Of a DNA stretch of 12,836 nt, positions 1 through 5,889 are shown piece by piece. Origin of the DNA: Candidatus Dormiibacterota bacterium. Lineage in GTDB: Bacteria > Chloroflexota > Dormibacteria > Aeolococcales > Aeolococcaceae. Location: positions 23,486 to 36,321 of the forward strand of contig PMYJ01000171.1 of the NCBI GenBank assembly GCA_003170875.1. The letters run 5' to 3'. Every line of letters starts with the position of its first letter. Position 1 is the stretch's first letter. A program made the position numbers and the translations under genes. The notes under the pieces are model-generated. The model saw only the letters and a program-made list of their open reading frames with translations, was not told the origin of the DNA and searched no databases.

Positions 1-50
1 CGCTGGGCCGGGTTGAGGGCGGCGAGCAGCGCATCGGTGCCGGAGACCAC
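1..50 (-). CDS. UvrD/PcrA-like DNA helicase, N-terminal fragment (runs off window)
   Basis: Only about 16 codons are visible, read leftward from a GTG at 48-50: (M)VSGTDALLAALNPAQ. The LLAALNPAQ segment matches the extreme N-terminus of superfamily 1A helicases (UvrD/PcrA/Rep), where the LNPxQ stretch is the adenine-contacting Q motif just ahead of Walker A. These enzymes are ATP-driven 3'-5' helicases in nucleotide-excision and mismatch repair. No Shine-Dalgarno is visible, but TAGAAT ends 7 bases before the GTG, so a leaderless message is likely and supports this start. It lies downstream of, and on the same strand as, the GGDEF-EAL gene. Family assignment rests on a very short stretch; the rest of the gene would be needed to tell UvrD from PcrA. 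Confidence 0.6.
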   Translation of the reverse strand, partial: MVSGTDALLAALNPAQ

Positions 51-57
51 GCCCGGG

Positions 58-63
58 ATTCTA
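58..63 (-). promoter_or_regulatory. -10 element of helicase gene, leaderless type
   Basis: TAGAAT on the minus strand matches TATAAT at 5 of 6 positions and ends 7 bases before the GTG at 48-50, so transcription should start at or next to the start codon. No convincing -35 is seen at 16-19 bases upstream. The same TAnnnT spacing recurs at two other starts in this window. Confidence 0.5.
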
Positions 64-80
64 CGGGTGGGAGCTACCCG
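64..80. repeat. Inverted repeat between GGDEF-EAL gene and helicase gene
   Basis: CGGGT and ACCCG arms, perfect over 5 bp around a 7-base loop. It abuts the helicase -10 element. It could be an operator, or a weak hairpin terminator for the upstream GGDEF-EAL gene (no U-tract follows). At this GC content a 5-bp stem may be chance. Confidence 0.25.
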
Positions 81-114
81 CCCCGTGCGGGTTCACGCGA
101 CCGGGCGGCCGGCG

Positions 115-1971
115 TCAGGTCGGGCGGTGGGCGGGAACGAGGGCCGGCCTGGCCCGCTCCGGCCCGTCGGTGCCGTGCACGCCGTCGGGAGCTGCGTCCT
201 CCCCGCCCCGGGCGGCCAGCACGTCGCGCAGCCGCTTGGGGGTGCCCAGCGCCCAGCCCTGCCCCAGGGCGGCGCCGAGCCCGAGCATGCGGGCGCAATC
301 CTCTCGGGTCTCCAGCCCCTCGGCGATGATCTCGCCGCCCAGGCTGCGAGCGACCTCCACCAGCCCGCGTATGACCGCCGCCGAACCGGCGTCGTCGGCG
401 GTGACGACCAGGCTCTTGGCGGCCTTGATGAACTCCGGACGGACGACCGCGATCGCCTCGATGGTCGACAGGCCCTCGCCGACGTCGTCCATCGCGAAGC
501 GGAACCCGGCGCGCCGGTAGCGGGCGCAGGCCTCCGCGAAGCGGCCGAAACGGGTGATCTGCTCGTTGACCTCGAGGACGATCTGGGTCGGTCTCAAGGC
601 GGCGTCCCGGAGGTGCCCCAGGATCACGTCGAGGTCACGGTCGGGGTCGGTGAACGCGCCGACGCTGATGTTGATGAAGAGCGAGCCGCCCCGGTCGAGC
701 AGGCGGTGGGCGCCGCTCATCGCCGAGACCTGACTGAGGGTCTCCAGCTCGCGGGAGACGCCCAGGCGGCGTGCCGCGGCGAACATCCCCTCGACCTCGG
801 TCTCGTTGGGCGCCCCGGTGGGACGGGCCAGCGCCTCGTAACCGATGAGGCGACCGGAGTTGAGGTCGCGGATGGGTTGATAGACGGATTCGATCTCCTT
901 GCGGGCGACGATGGCTGGGACCGATTCCAGCCAGCTCCCGGCACGAGACCCGGCGCCCTCGTCCACCACCACGCGGCCCCCGCCCATTGCCTTGCCGGCG
1001 GCGGAGAGGGCGCGGAGGGCGCGGTTCATGAGGTCGTCCGCGGTCTCCCGGCGATCCCAGAAGGCGATCCCCACACTGACCGTGCAGCCGCCGGGGAGGT
1101 CGCTCTCCACGTCGCGGATGACGTCGGCGACCCCCGTCGTGGTCAGGCGCTCGAGGACGACGGCGAACTCGTCGTTGCCGATCCGGGCGAGGTAGGAGAG
1201 GCCGGAGGCGTCGGGGTCGCTCCGCTGGGTGAAGCGGAGGACGGTGGCCACGTCGGTGAGCAGCCGGTCCCCGGCGGCGTGACCCCAGTCCTCGTTGAAG
1301 GAGCCGAACCTGTCGAGGTCGATGACGGCGATGGCCAGCGAGGTCTCCCGGTGCCGCGCCGTCTCCAGCCGGTGGGGCAACTCCGAGTCGAGGGCCCGGC
1401 GATTGGGACAGTTGGTGAGGAAATCCGTGTACGCGACCGAGTCGAATCGTGCCCGGTCGGCGCCATGACCGCTCAGCGCCTTGACGGTGACGGCGACGAC
1501 GATCGCGGCGAGCGTGGCCACCACGATGTAGGGATCGCGGACGACCGCCAGGGAGATGAGGCCCTCGACGAGGGCCAGGCCGACTCCGATGCCCAAGATC
1601 CTGCCCCCGTGGCGGAGGGCCAGCACGGCGAGCGGGAGCGTGACCAGGGCGGCGACGTCGACCGCGCGGACCCGGAAGATCAGTTCGACGCTGAGTACCA
1701 GGACGATGGCGCAACACGCAGCCACCGCCTGCCCGCGGTGCGGGACGCGCTCCAGGGGCAGCGCGAGCGCGAGGGCGGCTGCTGCCAGGAGGGCCAGGGG
1801 GACGATCCACGTGAGATCCAGCCGGGAGTGCTGGAGCCACATCCCGACGATGATCAGGACTGCGGCCCCGGCTGTCCACGCGGCTGTCACGCCCCGGACG
1901 GCGAAGCGGTCGGGCCGCTGCGAAGCAGGGGTGTACGGCATCGCATTGCGGAGCGCCCCGGACTCGAACAT
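115..1971 (-). CDS. Membrane-anchored GGDEF-EAL domain protein (c-di-GMP turnover or sensing)
   Basis: A 618-residue protein. Residues about 27-165 are very hydrophobic and hold about six membrane segments, with no recognisable ligand-binding fold. A GGDEF domain covers about 175-340: DFLTNCPNRR at 183-192, IDLD at 217-220, GHAAGD at 230-235, and a signature reading GNDEF (265-269) instead of GGDEF. No RxxD inhibitory site is present just upstream of it. An EAL domain covers about 355-590. It keeps EAL (E379), the metal or catalytic residues N434, E467, D495, D496, K516, E551 and Q571, but loop 6 reads DDVGEGLS rather than DDFGxGxS, and KxD reads KAA (A518). Such proteins make or degrade c-di-GMP at the membrane; here the cyclase is doubtful and the phosphodiesterase is plausible but altered. 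ATG at 1971 is used; an alternative ATG lies 10 codons in. Neither has a good Shine-Dalgarno. Confidence 0.9.
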   Translation of the reverse strand: MFESGALRNAMPYTPASQRPDRFAVRGVTAAWTAGAAVLIIVGMWLQHSRLDLTWIVPLALLAAAALALALPLERVPHRGQAVAACCAIVLVLSVELIFRVRAVDVAALVTLPLAVLALRHGGRILGIGVGLALVEGLISLAVVRDPYIVVATLAAIVVAVTVKALSGHGADRARFDSVAYTDFLTNCPNRRALDSELPHRLETARHRETSLAIAVIDLDRFGSFNEDWGHAAGDRLLTDVATVLRFTQRSDPDASGLSYLARIGNDEFAVVLERLTTTGVADVIRDVESDLPGGCTVSVGIAFWDRRETADDLMNRALRALSAAGKAMGGGRVVVDEGAGSRAGSWLESVPAIVARKEIESVYQPIRDLNSGRLIGYEALARPTGAPNETEVEGMFAAARRLGVSRELETLSQVSAMSGAHRLLDRGGSLFINISVGAFTDPDRDLDVILGHLRDAALRPTQIVLEVNEQITRFGRFAEACARYRRAGFRFAMDDVGEGLSTIEAIAVVRPEFIKAAKSLVVTADDAGSAAVIRGLVEVARSLGGEIIAEGLETREDCARMLGLGAALGQGWALGTPKRLRDVLAARGGEDAAPDGVHGTDGPERARPALVPAHRPT

Positions 1972-1981
1972 CGGCGCGATC

Positions 1982-1987
1982 AGAGTA
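1982..1987 (-). promoter_or_regulatory. Possible -10 of GGDEF-EAL gene
   Basis: TACTCT (TAnnnT form) ends 10 bases before the ATG at 1971, implying a leader of only a few bases, in line with the absence of a ribosome-binding site. It is a weaker match than the other -10 elements here. Confidence 0.3.
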
Positions 1988-1988
1988 A

Positions 1989-2008
1989 CCGTGACCCTCG
2001 TTTCACGG
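1989..2008. promoter_or_regulatory. Inverted repeat, candidate operator upstream of GGDEF-EAL gene
   Basis: CCGTGA and TCACGG arms, perfect over 6 bp with an 8-base centre, ending 1 base from the proposed -10 at 1982-1987, so it would cover the spacer/-35 region. The GTGA/TCAC halves recall CRP-type sites, but CRP sites have 6 bases between these halves, not 8. Regulator unknown. Confidence 0.35.
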
Positions 2009-2083
2009 AGAACGGACAGGTCGCGTCCTGGTCACGTTCCCCGAGCCTATGTGGGAAACGGTCGGTGCGAATCTGACAGCGTG

Positions 2084-4720
2084 TTACGCCAGCCGCCGGA
2101 GAATGCAGAAGGGGGTCTGCTCTCCCGTCTGCCCCATCGGATTGTCGGCGAGCACCCGGCTGACCGTGGAGCGGTCAACCCCGGCGCTCGCCCCGAGGAC
2201 GTCGGCGGCGAGATCGTTGGTATCGACCACGGCCACGGCGATGTCGATGCCGGCCTTCTCGCTGAGTGTTCGGCTCATCCGCTCCGCGACCCCGTCCGGG
2301 TCGCTCGGCGCCTTGCTGGCGTGGGTGTTGTAGGGAGGGAGGGTGTAGGCGGTCGGACCGTCGATGGCCGACACGCGGGATCCGGCCACCCGGTAAAAGA
2401 CGCCCCGGACCCCAAAGGGGCGGGTGACGGAGGCGCAGGCGGCAGCGAGGAGGATGCGCGGCGCCCCCGCCTCCTCCAGGGCCAGCTGCATGGTCTGGGG
2501 CCGGCCCAAGCCGATGCCGATGGGGACCCGGCTGACGAAGCGGGAGAGCAGGCGGGCGAGCGGGGTGACCTTGATCTCGTCCATGGGGAAGGAGCGCCCC
2601 TGGGTGATGGCCACCACCTTCTCGCTCATGGCGACGACGTCGCCGGGCTCGAGGGCGATGCCGGCGGCCCACGCCTTTCCCAGGGCCACCTCCACCGCGG
2701 CGCCCAGCTCGTCCCGGTTGCGCACCAGCTCGGCGCGGAGCGGGATGCGCGCCCAGGGGTGGCCGTCGCGCCGCATGATCAGGTGCCGGCCCGGGTTGGG
2801 ATGGGCGGCGGCGACCAACTGCTCGGCACCGAGTGCCGCCCCCGCCGCCCGGTCGCCCTGGGCGGTGAAGGCGTACGAGCTGCCCGGGGTGGCGCCGGAC
2901 GCGGAGCCGTGAGCGCCACCCTCGAAGTACACCCGCAGCCAGAGCTCGACGTTGACGGTGCGCCAGAAGAAGAGCGACTCCTCGCTGCCCCCGACGCAGG
3001 CGACCCGGAATGCGTCGGCAACCGCGTCCGCGTCCCAATACGGCCGTGACTGGAAGGAGGGCGACCGCATCAGCGACTGGATCGACGAGCGCTGCTGGCG
3101 GAACCAGCGGAACTCGGGCGTGGTGAAGCCGATCTTGCGACGCCGCTGGCGGATCGTCTCGGGCAGGATGCCGCGCATCGCCTCGCGCATGATGCGTCGC
3201 GACCACCCCCCGGAGACGATCGCCGAGGCAGGCAGCCGGAGGATCCACTCCACCAGCTCCTGGTCGAGGAAGGGGAGCCGCGACTCCATGGAGTGGGCCA
3301 TCGAGTTGCGGTCCTCGTAGCGGAGCAGCGAGGGGAGCGAGAAGGTGGTGAGGTCCTGGAGCAGCCGCCTCTTGAGGTCGTCCTGAATGCGGGGGTCGTC
3401 GGGCCGCTTCTTCCCGCGCGTCCACTCCAGGCGGAGCAGGGAGCCGAGGTCCACCTGGTGGCGGCCCTCCCAGAGCCGGCGGCGGGCCAGCCGGCCGACC
3501 GTGTCCCGCGCCTTCGCGGACTCCGCGGCGAACTCGCGATAGCGGTGCTCCCGCAGCAGCTGGCGGAGGTAGACGTACTGGTAGGGGACGTAGCCGCCGA
3601 GCAGCTCGTCACCGGCCTGGCCGTCGAGGAGGACGGTGACCTTCTCGCTGGCGGCGCGCATCACCGACCACATCGCGTACGGCGCGGTGGTGATCATCGG
3701 CTCCTCGGCATGCCAGACCCAGGTCTCCAGCTCGGCGAGCCACTGCTCTGAGGTCGGCTGCACCCAGGTGGGGTCGGCGGAGGTAACCGCGAGCACCGCC
3801 TCGACGTAGCTCCGCTCGTCGATGGGGTCGCCCGGGAAGACCGCCGAGAAGGTCTTGAGACGGTCGCCCAGCGATACCGAGTCGGGCACGTGCTGGGCGA
3901 GCAGCCGGTCCATCACGCAGACGATGGAGGAGGAATCGAGGCCTCCCGAGAGGCACGTGCCGACCGGCACGTCGGCGACCAGGCGGCGCTCGACCGCGCG
4001 GGTGAAGAGGCGGAGGAACTCCTTCGGGTCCGGGTCCGCGTCCTCGCTGATGACCGGCGTCCAGTACCGGGTCTCCCGGGTGCCGCCGGCGGAGTCGACG
4101 GTGACATAGGCGCCGGCCGCGACCTGGCGGACGCCGGAGAAGAAGGTGAGGTCGTTGTGGTCGTAGAGGCCGAAGCGGAGGTACTCGTACAGCTGCTGCT
4201 CGTCGACCTTGCGGGGGAAGGTCGGGTCCTCGAGGATGGCCTTGATCTCCGAGGCGAAGACCACCCGCTGGTCGTGCGCGGCGTAGAAGAGCGGCTTGAT
4301 CCCGAAGTGGTCGCGGCAGAGGACGAGCTCGGGCTGTGCGCCGCGGCGGTCCAGGAGGGCGATCGCCCACATGCCGTTGAACCGCTGGAAGGCGGCCGGG
4401 CCCCACTGCGCGTAGGCCTGCAGGGCGACCTCGGTGTCGCTCCTGGTGGTGAACCGCCGCCCCTCCGCCTCCAGCTCGGTGCGCAGCTCGCGGTAGTTGT
4501 AGACCTCACCGTTGAAGACGATGTGGAGGCGGTCGCCGTCCGTCGACATCGGCTGGGCGCCAGTGTCGAGGTCGATGATGGCCAGCCGTCGGAAGCCGAG
4601 CGAAGCCGCGTCGGTCTCCAGGAAGCCGTCGTCGTCGGGACCGCGGTGCCGGATCGACGCGGCCATGGCCCGGAGCAGGGTGGGGTCGCGACGGCCGGTG
4701 AAGCCGCAGATGCCGCACAC
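2084..4720 (-). CDS. asnB: Asparagine synthetase (glutamine-hydrolysing) fused to a CofE-like (F420-0:gamma-glutamyl ligase family) domain
   Basis: An 878-residue two-part protein. Residues 1-600 are a full class II glutamine-dependent asparagine synthetase. The glutaminase domain has nucleophile Cys2 (MCGICGF), RGPDDDG at 26-32, NGEVYNYREL at 70-79 and SDTEVAL at 94-100. The synthetase domain has the ATP-pyrophosphatase loop SGGLDSS at 258-264, DGQAGDELLGGY at 366-377 and MESRLPFLD at 478-486. It makes asparagine from aspartate, ATP and glutamine, releasing glutamate. After a Gly/Ala-rich linker (about 601-655), residues about 657-878 match the short CofE-like family: GDVVAMSEKVVAITQGR at 693-709, IDGPTAYTLPPYN at 786-798, DTNDLAADVLGAS at 833-845 and NPMGQTGEQTP at 860-870. 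That short family is widespread and its true substrate is, as far as I know, unsettled. GTG start, 4 bases after the acetyltransferase stop. An internal Met649 lacks a Shine-Dalgarno, so one fused product is favoured. Confidence 0.9.
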   Translation of the reverse strand: MCGICGFTGRRDPTLLRAMAASIRHRGPDDDGFLETDAASLGFRRLAIIDLDTGAQPMSTDGDRLHIVFNGEVYNYRELRTELEAEGRRFTTRSDTEVALQAYAQWGPAAFQRFNGMWAIALLDRRGAQPELVLCRDHFGIKPLFYAAHDQRVVFASEIKAILEDPTFPRKVDEQQLYEYLRFGLYDHNDLTFFSGVRQVAAGAYVTVDSAGGTRETRYWTPVISEDADPDPKEFLRLFTRAVERRLVADVPVGTCLSGGLDSSSIVCVMDRLLAQHVPDSVSLGDRLKTFSAVFPGDPIDERSYVEAVLAVTSADPTWVQPTSEQWLAELETWVWHAEEPMITTAPYAMWSVMRAASEKVTVLLDGQAGDELLGGYVPYQYVYLRQLLREHRYREFAAESAKARDTVGRLARRRLWEGRHQVDLGSLLRLEWTRGKKRPDDPRIQDDLKRRLLQDLTTFSLPSLLRYEDRNSMAHSMESRLPFLDQELVEWILRLPASAIVSGGWSRRIMREAMRGILPETIRQRRRKIGFTTPEFRWFRQQRSSIQSLMRSPSFQSRPYWDADAVADAFRVACVGGSEESLFFWRTVNVELWLRVYFEGGAHGSASGATPGSSYAFTAQGDRAAGAALGAEQLVAAAHPNPGRHLIMRRDGHPWARIPLRAELVRNRDELGAAVEVALGKAWAAGIALEPGDVVAMSEKVVAITQGRSFPMDEIKVTPLARLLSRFVSRVPIGIGLGRPQTMQLALEEAGAPRILLAAACASVTRPFGVRGVFYRVAGSRVSAIDGPTAYTLPPYNTHASKAPSDPDGVAERMSRTLSEKAGIDIAVAVVDTNDLAADVLGASAGVDRSTVSRVLADNPMGQTGEQTPFCILRRLA

Positions 4721-4724
4721 CGGA

Positions 4725-5351
4725 CTACGCCCGCCCGGCGGCTGGGCCGCCGAGCTCGCCCGCGACGGGCGCCTCCACCGGGGGCCTATCGGCGACGGGC
4801 ACCCGGCACTCCCAGAGCAGCAGCTCCCCCTCCACGCTGCTGCGCTGGCCCACTCCCTGGAAGCCGCTCTTCTCCAGCACCCGAGCCGAGGCGGGGTTGC
4901 TCTGCAGGCATTCGGCGGTCACGCGGCGCACGTCGGGCTGGGCGAGAGCCGAGGCAACGATGGCCGCCACGGTCTCGGTGGCATAACCGCGACCCCAGAG
5001 GGAGCGGTTGACCGCGTAGCCGATCTCGACCGTGCCGGTCGCGTCCGGGGGCGACTTGAACCCCATGCTCCCCACCGCCAGGCGGTCCTCGCGCCGGACG
5101 ACCACCCCGTCGCACCACGGCCCCGGATCCGGGGTCCGATCGCGGCGGGCGACCCAGATGGGGAACATCCGGAGGGCGTCCTCGCCCGGCCACTCCTCGG
5201 GGAAGTGGACGGTGAGACGGCCGTCCGGGCCGGCCGTCGCGCAGGGACCGACCGCGATCTCGGCGAGGAAGTCCGCGAGGGCGAGCCGCGTCCGCATCAC
5301 CGAGGTCGGGGTCGAGATGAAGAGCAGCCTGGGGGTCTCTACGGTCAGCAC
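4725..5351 (-). CDS. GNAT-family N-acetyltransferase, RimJ/RimL-like
   Basis: A 208-residue protein when started at the GTG at 5349-5351, giving VLTVETPRLLF, the usual TxRL opening of RimJ/RimL-type acetyltransferases. The acetyl-CoA loop is seen as NRSLWGRGYATE (115-126, Q/RxxGxG/A type), preceded by the beta-strand GTVEIGYAV (106-114) and followed by the conserved NPASARVLEKSGF (152-164). It transfers acetyl from acetyl-CoA to an amine, such as a protein N-terminus or small molecule; the substrate cannot be told. The frame is open upstream to 5420, but the added residues are Arg/Pro-rich and unlike the family, and a TAGAGT element ends 7 bases before the GTG, supporting the shorter, leaderless start. 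The last about 25 residues are a low-complexity Pro/Ala/Gly tail. It is followed within 4 bases by the asnB-cofE-like fusion, so the two are probably co-transcribed. Confidence 0.85.
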   Translation of the reverse strand: MLTVETPRLLFISTPTSVMRTRLALADFLAEIAVGPCATAGPDGRLTVHFPEEWPGEDALRMFPIWVARRDRTPDPGPWCDGVVVRREDRLAVGSMGFKSPPDATGTVEIGYAVNRSLWGRGYATETVAAIVASALAQPDVRRVTAECLQSNPASARVLEKSGFQGVGQRSSVEGELLLWECRVPVADRPPVEAPVAGELGGPAAGRA

Positions 5352-5358
5352 GCGGGCA

Positions 5359-5364
5359 ACTCTA
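5359..5364 (-). promoter_or_regulatory. -10 element of acetyltransferase/asnB operon, leaderless type
   Basis: TAGAGT on the minus strand lies 7 bases before the GTG at 5351. It is identical to the proposed groES -10. There is no Shine-Dalgarno in the gap. It diverges from the VOC gene promoter about 75 bases away. Confidence 0.5.
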
Positions 5365-5439
5365 CCCGGCAGGCCGCGTGGACGGGTCGAGCCTCCGCTC
5401 GTGGCGGGCGGTCGACGCACCGGCTGGAGGAGCGGCAGC

Positions 5440-5445
5440 TACACT
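5440..5445 (+). promoter_or_regulatory. -10 element of VOC gene, leaderless type
   Basis: TACACT lies 6 bases before the ATG at 5452, with no room for a Shine-Dalgarno site downstream of a normally spaced start point. No clear -35 is visible. Confidence 0.45.
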
Positions 5446-5451
5446 CGCGGG

Positions 5452-5808
5452 ATGCCCCTGCACTGGCAAAGCGTCGTGATCGACTGCCGGGACCCCGAGC
5501 TGGTTGGCCGGTTCTGGAGCGCCGCACTGGGCCTGCCGCTGCAGGTTGACGAGGACGGCGACCGGTGGCTGGAGCCGGGCGAGGGCTCGCCCGACATCCT
5601 CTTCCTCGAGGTGCCCGAGGCCAAGGACGTGAAGAACCGGCTCCACCTCGACTTCAGGCCGGACGACCAGCAGCGAGAGGTGGAGCGACTGATCGGGCTG
5701 GGAGCGCGCGAGAAGGACATAGGCCAGGGCGAGGTGACCTGGGTGGTGATGGCAGATCCCGAGGACAACGAGTTCTGCGTGCTGCGCGCCAGCACTCCGC
5801 CGGTCTGA
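5452..5808 (+). CDS. VOC-superfamily (glyoxalase/bleomycin-resistance-like) small protein
   Basis: A 118-residue protein matching the glyoxalase-like (Glyoxalase_6 type) branch of the vicinal oxygen chelate fold. The N-terminal strand VVIDCRDPELVGRFWSAALG (8-27) carries the typical DCxDPxxxxxFWxxxLG pattern. HLDF at 65-68 and DPEDNEFCVL at 102-111 are the usual second-half strands, the latter with the conserved DPxxNEF ending. Members include metal-dependent lyases, dioxygenases and ligand-sequestering resistance proteins, so no reaction can be assigned. His65 and Glu107 sit where metal ligands commonly lie. The ATG at 5452 begins exactly at the family's normal N-terminus; the frame is open upstream, but that part has no family character. 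It is the only confident plus-strand gene, divergent from the acetyltransferase operon and convergent with groEL. Confidence 0.85.
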   Translation: MPLHWQSVVIDCRDPELVGRFWSAALGLPLQVDEDGDRWLEPGEGSPDILFLEVPEAKDVKNRLHLDFRPDDQQREVERLIGLGAREKDIGQGEVTWVVMADPEDNEFCVLRASTPPV

Positions 5809-5859
5809 CTAGATGACGGGCCGCTGACCCGGGCCGGCCACCTCAGTGACGCGGATTGT

Positions 5860-5874
5860 CGGCGTCGAACGCCG
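5860..5874. terminator. Possible hairpin between convergent VOC and groEL genes
   Basis: CGGCGT and ACGCCG form a perfect 6-bp stem around a 3-base CGA loop in the 81-base gap between the two convergent stop codons. There is no T-tract on either side, so if it terminates transcription it is not a textbook intrinsic terminator. Placement is the main support. Confidence 0.35.
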
Positions 5875-5889
5875 TGGGGAAGCTCGGGC

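Noticed and set aside
1989..2008. CRP binding site.
   Set aside because: The GTGA and TCAC halves are separated by 8 bases rather than the 6 of CRP sites; kept only as an inverted repeat.
2084..2776. A separate cofE-like gene starting at the internal ATG 2774-2776.
   Set aside because: There is no stop after the asnB part, no Shine-Dalgarno and no TAnnnT element before this ATG, so a single fused product is the simpler reading.
13..3049. Long plus-strand open frames (13-2076, 1556-3049) facing the GGDEF-EAL and asnB genes.
   Set aside because: They are composition artefacts of high-GC codon usage: translations are Asp/Gly/Glu/His-rich or Ser/Arg-rich with no recognisable motifs, while the minus strand holds clear domains.
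5352..5420. An extra 23 N-terminal codons for the acetyltransferase.
   Set aside because: The extension is Arg/Pro-rich, unlike the family's start, and would lie upstream of the TAGAGT element whose spacing fits the GTG at 5351.
5032..5451. N-terminal extension of the VOC protein.
   Set aside because: The frame is open, but the VOC fold begins right at Met 5452 and the upstream part overlaps the acetyltransferase gene and its promoter.
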